Shown here in pieces: positions 1-9,756 of a stretch of DNA of 34,325 bases; positions within the stretch are counted from its first letter, which is position 1, and each line of letters opens with the position of its first letter. Source of the stretch: JAJDFU01 sp964641965 (GTDB lineage Bacteria; Bacteroidota; Bacteroidia; Chitinophagales; Saprospiraceae); NCBI GenBank assembly GCA_964641965.1, contig CAZXLD010000051.1:1-34325 (forward strand), given 5' to 3'. The notes under the pieces are model-generated. The model saw nothing but the letters and a program-made list of their open reading frames with translations. It ran no database searches and was not told the DNA's origin. A program made the position numbers and the translations under genes.

Positions 1-3000
1 TTCCAGCCGGATTGACGGATGGAGGAAATAACCTGAATGAAGATCCACAGTTCGCAGATCCGGGATCCGGTAATTTAAGGTTGGCTGGTTGTTCACCGGG
101 TATCAATGCCGGCAATAATGGTGTTGTCCCAATTGAAGCTGACCCGGACCCAGACGGCGATGCCCGTATTTACGAGGGAGTAGTGGATTTGGGCGCTTAT
201 GAAGCCAGTATCATCTTTGTTAATGAAGTGGCTGCGGGGTCCGACCACGGAAGGTCCTGGGAAGATGCTTTTACAGATCTGGGGGCGGCTCTACAACTAG
301 CCGGGGCAGGAGACCAGGTCTGGGTCGCAGCAGGATCCTATCGACCTTCGGATTGCGTAAATTGTCTACAAGCAGATCGGGAAGAAACCTTCCTGCTTCG
401 AGATGGAACCTCACTTTACGGAGGTTTTTCAGGAAATGAAACAACGCTGGACCAACGCGATTGGCAAGCTAACCCCACCATCTTAAGTGGGAATATTGGA
501 AATCTAAATGATAGCCTGGATAATTCCTATCGGGTTCTTACCATTACAAGTGCCTGTACCAATACGCAGATCGATGGTTTCACCATTGAGGGAGGGAATG
601 CTAATGGTACAGCTGCGACTGGAACTCCGGAAATCGGAGGTGGGGTTTTCCTGGACGGGACGCTCAGAAATGAGATAAGCCCTACTTTTACAAATTGTTT
701 CATCCAAAATAATTATGCCCAAGGCGGCGGCGGAGTCGCCCTTAATGTTGAATTAGGCGGGGCATCTAATCCCGTTTTTCACTCCTGTATTTTCCAAAAC
801 AATAGTGCTTCCCAGGAAGCTATAACCAGTAGTGGAGCAGCCTTTTTTATCACAGGTGAACAAGGAGCCAAGGTTTTTCCCCAGTTGATTGGATGTAGTT
901 TCATTGGGAATATATGTGGAAATGAAGGTGGGGCTATTGGTGCCTCTATGGGAAATGCAGGTGGTATTCTGGCTTTCGAAATTGATAGTTGTTTATTTGA
1001 GAATAACCAAGCCGAGGATCGTGGAGGAGCTATTTGGTATCGCATTCGAGTGAATGCAGAAGGGAGAACCGTCATAAAGAATTCCCGCTTTATTAATAAT
1101 CGTTCAGGCGGCCAAGGTGGAGCCATCTATGCCAATAGCACCATTGATGGAATTGCCAACGATAGTATTGTGAATTCGCTTTTTGATGGTAATCAGGCTC
1201 TGGGAACCTCAGGCCAAGGAAACCCCGGTGCAGGGGGGGCTTTATTTATAAGGGGGTCACAAGGTGGGCAGTTCAATTTGCTGACTGCTAATACGGTTTT
1301 TGCTGAGAATTTAGCCAGTGGATTTGGTGGGGCTGTTGCCACTACCTCCATTGTTGAAACTCCAGGCAACCTGAATACCGATTTTGTGAATTGTACCTTT
1401 TATGAAAACCAAACAGAGGCTGAAGGCGGGGCAATTCATGCAGACGGAAGCCAAGGTCAAAATTTCCTGGATCTTATCAATTCCATATTCTGGTCGAACT
1501 CTGCTGAAGCAGCTAACAATGAAATCGGAAACAATGCAGCAACGATCCAATCAGTTAATAATCTGTTTAGTGGCGGACTGCCTACCGATATAACCAGCCT
1601 TGGTACCGCTCTTTTTGAAGATCCACAATTCCTCGATCCGGAAAACGGCGATTTCAGGCTTTCTGCCTGTTCACCGGCCCGCGATGCAGGCGATAGTGGC
1701 TTGTTGCCTGCTGATGCACCAGATGTCGATCAGGATAATGATCTGTTAGAACCGATTGACATTGACCTGAGAGGGGGGCCAAGGGTTGTAGGCCCTGCAG
1801 TTGACCTCGGCGCTTTTGAATGGAATAACGATCCCCCTGAATTGGAGTTGACCGTGGAATTTGTAGACGTAAGCTGCGGAGGAGCAGGGGATGGATCTAT
1901 TGAAATTTCTGCTAGCGGTGGTGTTCCGGACTACAACATTCAATGGGCGGATGGATCTACCGATTCCATTCGAACCGGCTTGTCGGGTGGGGTTTATTAT
2001 TTCACAGCTACCGACGCTTCGCGATGCTCCATACAGGATTCCGTTGAAATTCAGGAAAGCGATCCATTATTGGTCAATACGGTTGCTGATACTGCTGTAT
2101 GTGCAGGAGAGTCATTCGACCTTGCCGCCACGGCATCAGGAGGAGAAGGACAATATGTCTATTCCTGGAACAGTGGTTTAGGAAATGGGTCGCTTCGAAC
2201 GATTACCCCCGATACAACGCTGTTGTACCGAGTTATGGTAACAGATGCCGCCAATTGTACAGCTGCAGATTCTGTACTAATAGCAGTAAATCAGCTGCCT
2301 CAACCTATGCTTCCGGACAGCCAGCGTTTCTGTACCGGTGGCGCTGCAGAACTGGATGCCGGGATATTTAATCAGTATGCTTGGTCTACTGGAGATACTA
2401 CTCAAATGCTATCTGTGAATGTACCGGGCATTTATACGCTAACCGCAACCGATCTCAATGGCTGCCAGAATGTGGCCAGTGTAGAAGTGTTTCAAACCGA
2501 GCAATTGAATCCAGCGATTGTGGGATCGCTTTTTATCTGTCCGGATACCACTTCAACGCTAAGCGTTGGAACATTTGATTCCTATTTGTGGTCGACTGGT
2601 GAAATCACGCCGGAAATTGTAGTAACCACAGCGGGAACATACACCATAGAGGTAAGCGAACCAGGTGGGTGTTTCGGAGCCGACACCCTGGTCGTAGCCC
2701 AGGGAGAAAATCCTTTACCTACTGTAAGTGGCAATGATGTTTTTTGTACTGGCCTTTCTACCGTTTTGGATGCTGGGGCCTTTGCAGCCTACACCTGGTC
2801 TACTGGTGATACCTCCCAAACCCTTACCGTCCGGGAGGCGGGTATTTACGCCGTTCAGGTGCTAAATGAACAGGGATGTGCGGGTATGGCCAGTCTGGAA
2901 GTAACAGAGATTGCGCAGCTAAGTCCAGAGATTGTGGGCGATCGAGTTTTCTGTTCCGATAGTGTTTCGATCCTAGATGCAGGGCCCTTTAACCGGTTTG

Positions 3001-4082
3001 AGTGGTCAGATGGATCAGAAAACCAAACCTTAGAAGTGAATGAATCCGGTATTTACCAGGTCATCGTATTCGACGAAAGTGGTTGTTCGGGTACTGATAC
3101 TATCCAGGTAACCCGGCAAGCTCCTCTGGCTCCTACAATACTTGGCGATACCTTGATCTGTGAGGGCGAAACCACAACGCTAAGCGTGACAGGGTTTCCT
3201 ACTTATCAATGGTCAACCAGTGCGACTACCAATTCCATTGAAGTGGGTACAGGAGGAACCTTTTCAGTAACCGTAACGGATCCTCTTGGATGTGTGGGCT
3301 CATCGACAGTAGAGGTTCGTCAGATTGAAGCGCCTCAAGCCTTTATCTCCGCTTCTGAGACAGAAGTTTGTGAGGGGAGCCCAGTGGCATTATTTGCCGA
3401 TGGAGTAGGCGAATTCACCTGGATAGGAGAAAGCCCGGAAAGCATCAACATACTTTCTCCCGAAGAGGCTGAAGTTTTTCCTACCGCAACAGGTTCAACC
3501 TTCACCTTGCTGGCTTCCAATGCCTGTGGAGCAGATTCGGCTACGATTTCGTTTACCGTATTGCCATTGCCTCAGCTTACCGTCGGTGCTAGCCTGGACA
3601 CCATTCGAGAAGGTTTAACTACGCAATTGAATGCTTCGGGGGCGACAACCTATCGCTGGCGTGGACCAGAATTGAGTTGTCAGCTGTGTCCTGATCCAAT
3701 GGCTTCTCCGGAACAAACTGCGACCTACCAAATTGAAGGTACTGATGAACGCGGATGTACAGCAACCGAGTTCTTAGAAATCGTGGTGCTGGGAGGAGAA
3801 GAATTATGTAACATCCCGTTAATCAATGTGATTACTCCGAATGGCGATGGCGTAAACGATGTCTTGTTTTTGGAACAGATTTCCGGGTTTTCAGATACCA
3901 AGCTCACCATCTTCAACCGATGGGGAAGTACGGTTTTTGAAACTTTTGATTACCAAAATGATTGGGATGGAACCCTGGATGGGAAGCCGCTCCCCGCTGG
4001 AACTTACTTGTATGTGTTGTCTCTGCGTAGTGGTCCACAAAGGTGTAACTTAAGTAGCACCGTTACCATTATCAGACCTTAA
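1..4082 (+). CDS. Giant T9SS type-B adhesin (beta-helix, SprB-like/Ig-like repeats, CHU_C domain), 5'-truncated by window edge
   Basis: The reading frame is open from base 3, so the TTG at 12 is not a real start and the gene begins upstream. About 1356 residues are visible. Residues 10-45 and 530-570 carry the same DPQF...CSP..DAG element, which ends right-handed beta-helix (choice-of-anchor Q type) modules; residues 60-530 are glycine/asparagine-rich beta-helix rungs of the GGA[IV] type. Around 615-690 is an SprB-like repeat (C-GG-GDGSIE...GG...W..G). Roughly 750-1110 hold five Ig-like repeats of about 70 residues, each with FC..., W-STG, G-Y and D..GC. The last 90 residues are the gliding-motility/CHU_C sorting domain (ITPNGDGVND, FNRWG, WDG, PAGTYLYVL). 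Known of the family: export by T9SS and surface display. The PorP/SprF gene follows after 41 bp, the usual pairing. Function as adhesin is inferred. Confidence 0.9.
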   Translation, partial: PAGLTDGGNNLNEDPQFADPGSGNLRLAGCSPGINAGNNGVVPIEADPDPDGDARIYEGVVDLGAYEASIIFVNEVAAGSDHGRSWEDAFTDLGAALQLAGAGDQVWVAAGSYRPSDCVNCLQADREETFLLRDGTSLYGGFSGNETTLDQRDWQANPTILSGNIGNLNDSLDNSYRVLTITSACTNTQIDGFTIEGGNANGTAATGTPEIGGGVFLDGTLRNEISPTFTNCFIQNNYAQGGGGVALNVELGGASNPVFHSCIFQNNSASQEAITSSGAAFFITGEQGAKVFPQLIGCSFIGNICGNEGGAIGASMGNAGGILAFEIDSCLFENNQAEDRGGAIWYRIRVNAEGRTVIKNSRFINNRSGGQGGAIYANSTIDGIANDSIVNSLFDGNQALGTSGQGNPGAGGALFIRGSQGGQFNLLTANTVFAENLASGFGGAVATTSIVETPGNLNTDFVNCTFYENQTEAEGGAIHADGSQGQNFLDLINSIFWSNSAEAANNEIGNNAATIQSVNNLFSGGLPTDITSLGTALFEDPQFLDPENGDFRLSACSPARDAGDSGLLPADAPDVDQDNDLLEPIDIDLRGGPRVVGPAVDLGAFEWNNDPPELELTVEFVDVSCGGAGDGSIEISASGGVPDYNIQWADGSTDSIRTGLSGGVYYFTATDASRCSIQDSVEIQESDPLLVNTVADTAVCAGESFDLAATASGGEGQYVYSWNSGLGNGSLRTITPDTTLLYRVMVTDAANCTAADSVLIAVNQLPQPMLPDSQRFCTGGAAELDAGIFNQYAWSTGDTTQMLSVNVPGIYTLTATDLNGCQNVASVEVFQTEQLNPAIVGSLFICPDTTSTLSVGTFDSYLWSTGEITPEIVVTTAGTYTIEVSEPGGCFGADTLVVAQGENPLPTVSGNDVFCTGLSTVLDAGAFAAYTWSTGDTSQTLTVREAGIYAVQVLNEQGCAGMASLEVTEIAQLSPEIVGDRVFCSDSVSILDAGPFNRFEWSDGSENQTLEVNESGIYQVIVFDESGCSGTDTIQVTRQAPLAPTILGDTLICEGETTTLSVTGFPTYQWSTSATTNSIEVGTGGTFSVTVTDPLGCVGSSTVEVRQIEAPQAFISASETEVCEGSPVALFADGVGEFTWIGESPESINILSPEEAEVFPTATGSTFTLLASNACGADSATISFTVLPLPQLTVGASLDTIREGLTTQLNASGATTYRWRGPELSCQLCPDPMASPEQTATYQIEGTDERGCTATEFLEIVVLGGEELCNIPLINVITPNGDGVNDVLFLEQISGFSDTKLTIFNRWGSTVFETFDYQNDWDGTLDGKPLPAGTYLYVLSLRSGPQRCNLSSTVTIIRP

Positions 4083-4123
4083 ACCTCATTGAAACCCAAT
4101 TTTAAAAGCTTGAAAGCAATACG

Positions 4124-5077
4124 ATGAAGCATATTCTACTAACCTTTGGGGTTTTACTTTCCATACTGAATTTGGCCGCTGGTCAACAATTGCCCTTGTG
4201 GGCCCAGTATCGGGAGTTTAATTACGAATTGAATCCCGCAGCTGCTGATTTTTTCACCACGGAAGAAGTTTATCAAAACTTAGATCTTGATTTGGCCTAC
4301 CGGCTCAATTGGACCTCAATTGAAGGAGCCCCCCAAACTGGGTTGCTGGGAGCGCAATATCAGAATGATGATCTTAACATGAGTTTCGGTGGATCCTTTA
4401 CCCATGATCGGTTTGGACCGACCACCTTTTCCAAGTTTCGTTTGTTTTACGCCTATCGGATCAATTTCTCCAGGTACAAAGATCATGCATTGACAGTAGG
4501 CCTGAGCGCTATCTATTCCCTGTTTCGAGTGGATGGTAACGATTTGTTGGCCCAAGACCCCAATGACCAATTGTTCAACCAGAATATCACCAATTCATCT
4601 GCCTTCAATGCAGGCGTAGGCATTTATTATTCTGTAGAATTCGGTGATGGGTATAGCCCCAAATACTTTTTGCTGGGTGTGGCGATGGACCAAGGTTTAC
4701 CTTCCAATTTGTTGATTGACGGCAATGGTGGCCAAGGTAATTTGAAGCAGGAGATGCACTTCAATGGTCAGGTTGGGTTTCGATTTTATTATGGATACGA
4801 ACGGGATTACATTGAACCAATGGTGCTCGTTCGATATGCCCAATCGTCGCCAACCTGGTATTTATACGGATTCCGCGCTACCTTCATTGATCAGCGCATG
4901 TTGGTAGGTTTGCAATTATCCGGATCCTTTGAACCCTATCTACAAGCCGGATTTGAAATCATTCCCCAACTGCGTTTAGGATATGCTTTATCCTTCTTTT
5001 TGTCGAATACCTTCAGTACTTCAGAAAGACCTGGGCCTGGCCACGAATTTACGCTTGGCTATCGCATTGAATATTAG
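4124..5077 (+). CDS. PorP/SprF family type IX secretion system outer-membrane protein
   Basis: A 317-residue protein with a signal peptide ending near LAAGQQ (residues 1-21), followed by the family opening QLPLWAQYREFNYELNPAAAD, in which the N-P-A-A block is characteristic of PorP/SprF proteins. The rest is a run of alternating aromatic and polar residues in beta-strand patterns (YRLNWTSIEG, FRLFYAYRINFS, GFRFYYGYER, LGYALSFF), ending in an aromatic residue (EY), as expected for an outer-membrane barrel. Proteins of this family partner type-B (CHU_C) cargo at the surface. It lies 41 bp after such a cargo gene, and the two probably form one operon. Its TAG stop overlaps the TAA stop of the convergent VOC gene. 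Confidence 0.9.
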   Translation: MKHILLTFGVLLSILNLAAGQQLPLWAQYREFNYELNPAAADFFTTEEVYQNLDLDLAYRLNWTSIEGAPQTGLLGAQYQNDDLNMSFGGSFTHDRFGPTTFSKFRLFYAYRINFSRYKDHALTVGLSAIYSLFRVDGNDLLAQDPNDQLFNQNITNSSAFNAGVGIYYSVEFGDGYSPKYFLLGVAMDQGLPSNLLIDGNGGQGNLKQEMHFNGQVGFRFYYGYERDYIEPMVLVRYAQSSPTWYLYGFRATFIDQRMLVGLQLSGSFEPYLQAGFEIIPQLRLGYALSFFLSNTFSTSERPGPGHEFTLGYRIEY

Positions 5078-5433
5078 GCGACGTCTTGGTTCTGGCCAAA
5101 CCGAATGAGGTTTCCATGTATGTCAAGGATGGAAAACTCACGCATACCCCAGGGCTTATCCTCCAGGTGGCCGTTGGGATGGATAACACCTATGGCTTTA
5201 AATTCGGTATAAAGCTGGTCCACTCCCTGGACATAGATATAACAACTGGTATTCTGCGGAAAAATGGCATTGTCTGTTTTCCAGAAATGTATTTGTATCG
5301 GATCCCGCACTACGATCCCGTAATTGGCATCGTGCCAATCCAGTCTAAAGCCAAGCTTTTCGGTGTAAAATTGGATCGTTTGGTCCATGTCCAAGGAGGC
5401 AAGTGTCGGTGCTGCTTTCAGAAGCGCTTGCAT
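5074..5433 (-). CDS. VOC family protein (glyoxalase/bleomycin-resistance fold), BLMT-like
   Basis: A 119-residue single-module vicinal-oxygen-chelate protein. It opens with AAPTLASLDMDQTIQFYTEKLGFRLDW, the typical first beta-alpha-beta unit, has a middle strand IQIHFW and a final strand pair REFSILDIHGNLIRFGQ. The Glu in REF and the His in HFW are the expected positions of metal or ligand contacts. The length and the closing D..GN.I.F resemble bleomycin-binding proteins more than glyoxalase I, but substrate cannot be told from sequence. It is convergent with the PorP/SprF gene and shares 4 bp with it (5074-5077), so the two stop codons overlap. Confidence 0.85.
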   Translation of the reverse strand: MQALLKAAPTLASLDMDQTIQFYTEKLGFRLDWHDANYGIVVRDPIQIHFWKTDNAIFPQNTSCYIYVQGVDQLYTEFKAIGVIHPNGHLEDKPWGMREFSILDIHGNLIRFGQNQDVA

Positions 5434-5604
5434 ACGTTTTGAATTTTATCAGGTGATAGGTGTAAATGAATTTTAGGCGCCTTTTCAGAAGGTCAGATGA
5501 ACCATCTATTATTAATGGTCACTAAGAATTAAACTTTTCCACCTATCAGAAGATCGCAGTTGCAATAGTAATTGGCAAGTCGGAGCTCAAGATTATCGAC
5601 CAAC

Positions 5605-7254
5605 TTAGCGAAGCAGAAGAAATAAAAACTGCACATACAGGATCTTGATAATGATGGCCACCGGCAACATCAGGGTATAACCAATGGTTGGTAGTTTGTT
5701 CTTTGCCTTACCTAATGCGTACTCCAATACTGCGGGTTGGTTGCTCACCATGCCGATTAAAAAGCTGAACGGGATTTTCAAGACCTTATAACCTACCCAA
5801 AGGGTGCTAAATGCGGTAAACAGGCTAATCAATACACCTGACAGGAACAAATAGCCACCTTCTCCCTGGGAGATGGTATTGAAGAAGGCGTGTCCAGAGT
5901 TAATACCTATTCCGGCCAGCATAAGCGTAAGTGCAAATTGGCGTAAGACAAGATTAGCACTGTATGGGAGGGTCCATACGATGGGACCAGTCCTTCGCAA
6001 TGCTCCGAGTATAAGAGCTACCAACAAGGGGCCTCCGGCAAATCCAAGTTGGAAACCCACCCCGCCGGGCAAGGAAAAGGTGATCATGCCCAGCAACAGT
6101 CCCAACGCCATACCCAAGCCAAAGCTTAGCAGATTAATTTGACTTAAGGCATCGTAGGAGTCTCCAAAATATTCGGAAAGCTTGGGAATATCCCTTCGCC
6201 GGGCAACAAACAAGATTCGATCTCCCAATTCCAATACCGTATCCTGGGAGGCCAACAAATCTACATCCCCTCGAATGACCCGGGTGATAATAGCCGCAAA
6301 TTTCTCTTGTAAATTAAGAGCTGCCAGCTTTTGACCGGTCACCTTCGGGTTGGAAACAAAAATTCGTCTTGTATCGTATTCGTCATTTTGGTAGCGGAGT
6401 TCGCTCTCTATAAATTTCCCCAAATCCTGGACCACCTCGTCCAATTCATGCGCATCTCCAACCACAGTTACTTCATCTCCGGGACAAAAATCCGAATCCC
6501 AATTGGTGAGCGTTACCTCATCTCCGCGTTTAAGACGACCAAACACAACTGGCCACCTGTATTGTCTTTTCAAGTCTCGGATGGCAATGCCACAAATTTT
6601 CGGATTAGTTATCTCAATCGTCCGGCTTTCGATTTTTTGCTTCACCGGATAATCCTGCTGTAATTCCCGTTCTTCCTGATGGTAATCAATACGGAGCCAC
6701 CGTTGCATCAAACCTATCGCTAGCATAGCGCCGAGTACGCCGGTGGGATAAGTGAGAGAATATCCAACAACAGCGAGTTGGGATAATGCAGCAATGGTTT
6801 CGGAATTGGCCTGTCCACTACTGATTACATCCAATAAACCGGCCAGAGCAGCCGTATTCGTTGTACTCCCAGCAAAAACACCTGCGGTTGCAGATGCCTG
6901 AAGCGTAAACAAAAAATGAAGGCCTGCTGCGACGGCTGCCGTAAGCGTAAGCATGATGATGACAAACAGAATATCCCGGGCTCCACGGCGCTGAAAAGTG
7001 GCAAAGAAACTAGGGCCGCTGCTTAAGCCAATATTATAAACAAAGGTCGCCAGCCCTAAAAAGATGATTTCCTCCGGCACATTTAGGTCAGGGCTTAACC
7101 CTCCAAAGGCGAGTCCGGTAAACAGCACAGCCGAAACACCTAAACTACTTCCCCTTACCTTGATGCTCCCTATCCAGAAGCCGAGTGCTGCCACAATGAA
7201 CAGGAGCAGGATTGGGTTTTCTATAAAGGTTTGGATCATAGTATTGGGCTTCAA
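5605..7254 (-). CDS. AspT/YidE/YbjL-type transporter with two TrkA-C (RCK-C) domains
   Basis: A 549-residue inner-membrane protein. Residues 8-180 form about five hydrophobic helices and include the conserved GSTTNTAALAG motif of the aspartate:alanine exchanger fold. Residues about 210-375 are a soluble insert with two TrkA-C units (ending GDEVTVVGDAHELD and GDRILFVARRRDIP), and residues about 380-549 are the second set of helices with a matching motif GMVSNQPAVLEYA. This order (AsT - TrkA_C x2 - AsT) is that of AspT/YidE/YbjL proteins. Substrate is probably a small dicarboxylate or amino acid, but unknown. The start could be M1 or M6; either leaves the first helix intact. No close operon partner: 53 bp separate it from the next upstream gene. 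Confidence 0.88.
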   Translation of the reverse strand: MKPNTMIQTFIENPILLLFIVAALGFWIGSIKVRGSSLGVSAVLFTGLAFGGLSPDLNVPEEIIFLGLATFVYNIGLSSGPSFFATFQRRGARDILFVIIMLTLTAAVAAGLHFLFTLQASATAGVFAGSTTNTAALAGLLDVISSGQANSETIAALSQLAVVGYSLTYPTGVLGAMLAIGLMQRWLRIDYHQEERELQQDYPVKQKIESRTIEITNPKICGIAIRDLKRQYRWPVVFGRLKRGDEVTLTNWDSDFCPGDEVTVVGDAHELDEVVQDLGKFIESELRYQNDEYDTRRIFVSNPKVTGQKLAALNLQEKFAAIITRVIRGDVDLLASQDTVLELGDRILFVARRRDIPKLSEYFGDSYDALSQINLLSFGLGMALGLLLGMITFSLPGGVGFQLGFAGGPLLVALILGALRRTGPIVWTLPYSANLVLRQFALTLMLAGIGINSGHAFFNTISQGEGGYLFLSGVLISLFTAFSTLWVGYKVLKIPFSFLIGMVSNQPAVLEYALGKAKNKLPTIGYTLMLPVAIIIKILYVQFLFLLLR

Positions 7255-7307
7255 GCAAGGTGTCTTGCTTTCAAGAAGGTTACAGACTTTTTAGGTATAA
7301 AGATATT

Positions 7308-8429
7308 TTAATTCAACAGCTTGTGATCTTCTCCTTTTTGCAGCCCATTTTTTGTTCCTTCAGCATAACGAGTACCAGAGAAGCGGTCGTGTAGACCAAT
7401 ATTCTGTTTTCCTATCCAAACCCATCCGATGGTGGCTGAAAACCAAATGAAAAGAAATGCCCACCAGAGTTCGTGAAAAAGATCTTCACTTGGGTGCATA
7501 TCCTCCAGGTAAGCAAGACAGGTACTCACCACAAAAGGAATGAATAAAAAAATACTGTAGCGGATCAACAGGGCATACCATTCAATAGGCTCCCCATTCA
7601 GATTGACTAACCGAATTTGAAAGATTCTTTTTCCAGGTGTTTGGCCTTGGAAAAAAGCAGGTACGGCTACAAAATAGAGTATCAATACGCTCAACTCGGC
7701 TAGCATTCGTTGTGGAAACTGATTCGGCCAGATAGGTACCAGGAATCCGAGTAGTATACCGATACACAGAAAATCGAAGATCAAGGCCAGGAAACGGCGA
7801 ACAGGCGTTACTTCCCCCGGCGCAGGCAGGTGATCTTCATTTAGGTTAGGTAAAAATGGAATATGGCCTGCAATCCAATACCCCAGTAAACCGCCGCAAG
7901 TATTTAGAATCAGATCATCGACTTCAAATTTACGGTACGGACAAGGATATAAACCGTAAATCCCGGTGAGCTGTGTAATTTCAAAAAAGAAGGAAAGCCC
8001 AAAGGAAGTAAAAAGGACCGAACGGAATGAAAAGGTATATAAATAGCGGAGGAAAAAACCCAGCGGAATAGTCATCACAATATTGAGCATAGCTGCTCTA
8101 AAACGTGAACTCCAAACTAAATCTCCAATGGAAAAACCTCGCATAGCCTTATCCAACTCAATTAAAATGAAGTGAAAGGGTATAAAAGAGGGTTGAGTGT
8201 AATCTCCATGCATGGAACAAAAGCCTGGTACAATTTCAGGTAACGGAAGCAGGGTGAGAAAGAGGGTACAAATCAGATAGAATACAAACAGGTAAAAAAC
8301 GACAAAGCGGTTAAAGCTAAGATGGCCCGAACGCAAATAATGTACAACGGCATAGGGCACCACCATCAGCAATGCAATAGTCGGATAAACGAAAATGGCT
8401 GCACGAATTGGGGTAATGTATTGATCCAT
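7308..8429 (-). CDS. VanZ-like / RDD domain fusion membrane protein
   Basis: A 373-residue polytopic membrane protein. Residues 1-195 match the VanZ-like layout: several helices, a conserved region with FEITQL, and then DDLILNTCGGLLGY, the hallmark D-D-x-x-x-N-x-x-G motif. Residues about 205-350 match an RDD domain: RRFLALIFDFLCIGILLGF opens it, GQTPGKRIFQIRLVNLNG is the central signature, and the C terminus has HDRFSGTRY. VanZ relatives are linked to glycopeptide or antimicrobial-peptide tolerance and RDD proteins to ion or solute transport; neither function can be assigned here. It lies 6 bp downstream of the aminotransferase gene, so the two are probably cotranscribed. Confidence 0.85.
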   Translation of the reverse strand: MDQYITPIRAAIFVYPTIALLMVVPYAVVHYLRSGHLSFNRFVVFYLFVFYLICTLFLTLLPLPEIVPGFCSMHGDYTQPSFIPFHFILIELDKAMRGFSIGDLVWSSRFRAAMLNIVMTIPLGFFLRYLYTFSFRSVLFTSFGLSFFFEITQLTGIYGLYPCPYRKFEVDDLILNTCGGLLGYWIAGHIPFLPNLNEDHLPAPGEVTPVRRFLALIFDFLCIGILLGFLVPIWPNQFPQRMLAELSVLILYFVAVPAFFQGQTPGKRIFQIRLVNLNGEPIEWYALLIRYSIFLFIPFVVSTCLAYLEDMHPSEDLFHELWWAFLFIWFSATIGWVWIGKQNIGLHDRFSGTRYAEGTKNGLQKGEDHKLLN

Positions 8430-8435
8430 CTCCGC

Positions 8436-9605
8436 TTAGCGCACAGGCATTTTTATTTCCTTATTCAGGATCTCCAGCAATTTCATAAAGTCCTTCGGTC
8501 GGTTGTAGACATGGGCTGAAATACGCATGGCGCGTCCTCGGATAGAGACGTAGATCTCATTTGCCCGTAAGGTAGCATTCAGGTGCTGGAGATCTAGCGC
8601 TTCCGGCAATAATACGCCCAAAAGATGATGGGACTTTTCTATGGATTCCGTTAATTCAAACCCACTTTTCAAAGCTAGTTTATGAAATTCATGCGTAATG
8701 AATTTACTATACATGGCAATCTCTTCTACTCCCCACTCCAGAATCTGCTGTAAAGCAGCCGTAAGCATGGGCACCAAAACGAAGTTGCTGGATTCGCCAA
8801 CAGAATACCGTTGGGCTAATGGTCCATATAAAGGTTGATAGTTGACCAAGCCACCAAAATTGTGGCTATCTAATCGATTATACCAATTTTCCTCAATAGG
8901 TATGCCCGCATCAAAAGCCGGACCGAAATAACCCAGGCTTAATGAATAAGGGCCCATCAACCATTTATATCCACCGCAGATCAGCGCATCTGGCTGAATT
9001 TTTCGTACGGAAAAAGGCAGAGCTCCAACTGATTGGGTACCATCAATGACTAGTAAGGCCTGGTAGTGCTGAGTTGCTTCGCGTATGGCCTCCAAGTTGA
9101 ACAGGGTCCCGTCAGCCCAGTGTATATGCCCCATTGCTACCAGTCGTGTTCTGGGGTTGATCGCATCAAGTATACGTTGGTTCCAGGCTTGACTCCGATT
9201 TGGGCCCTTTGCAGGTGGATCGAGTGTAATGAGGCTTGCCTCCGTATCCTGAGCTAGCCGCTGCCAGGTAAGCACATTACTTGGAAACTGTTCCTGGAGG
9301 AGCAGGATTTCATCGCCGGATTTCAGGGAAAGGTTGCGAGCTACCGTAGCCATGCCGTAGGAAACGGATGGCATTAAAGCAATTCGATTTGGATCCTCTC
9401 CATCAATAACCGTATTGAAAAGGGACTTAAGCCGTTGCACGGGTTGGTAAAAGTCTTCAACGGTAATTTTCCAAGGGCGGCCTTTCTGCTGGACGGCTTC
9501 TACACCCACCTCACTAACTAACTTCAACTGCGGCGACATATAGGCCGTATTCAAATAGCAAATTTCTTCCGGAATATCGAACAAATGGCGTTGGCAGGCG
9601 AGCAT
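8436..9605 (-). CDS. Aminotransferase class V-fold PLP-dependent enzyme
   Basis: A 389-residue cytosolic protein of fold-type I PLP enzymes, close in layout to cysteine desulfurase/kynureninase-like members. It has YLNTAYMSP near the N terminus, ALMPSVSYGMATVA (cofactor phosphate region, about residues 76-88), HIHWADGT, and VIDGTQSVGALP with the PLP-stacking Asp188. GGYKWLMGP carries the probable Schiff-base Lys214. The C-terminal small domain ends with VSIRGRAMRISAHVYN, where the Arg is expected to bind a substrate carboxylate. No catalytic-loop Cys of the NifS/SufS kind is obvious, so desulfurase activity is not claimed. It is the first gene of a likely two-gene unit with the VanZ-RDD gene. 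Confidence 0.87.
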   Translation of the reverse strand: MLACQRHLFDIPEEICYLNTAYMSPQLKLVSEVGVEAVQQKGRPWKITVEDFYQPVQRLKSLFNTVIDGEDPNRIALMPSVSYGMATVARNLSLKSGDEILLLQEQFPSNVLTWQRLAQDTEASLITLDPPAKGPNRSQAWNQRILDAINPRTRLVAMGHIHWADGTLFNLEAIREATQHYQALLVIDGTQSVGALPFSVRKIQPDALICGGYKWLMGPYSLSLGYFGPAFDAGIPIEENWYNRLDSHNFGGLVNYQPLYGPLAQRYSVGESSNFVLVPMLTAALQQILEWGVEEIAMYSKFITHEFHKLALKSGFELTESIEKSHHLLGVLLPEALDLQHLNATLRANEIYVSIRGRAMRISAHVYNRPKDFMKLLEILNKEIKMPVR

Positions 9606-9756
9606 GAGTTAAGAATTAGGATCGCTAAGATAGGAATTGGTAACCCTCCAAATTCAGGCTTGGGAGCACAGGTTTTTATTTCGGTTCAAGCTACTTCATT
9701 GAAAAAATAAAGCAAGGTGTATAAGACCGATTTTGCATGGCCATTACAAGAAGGCT

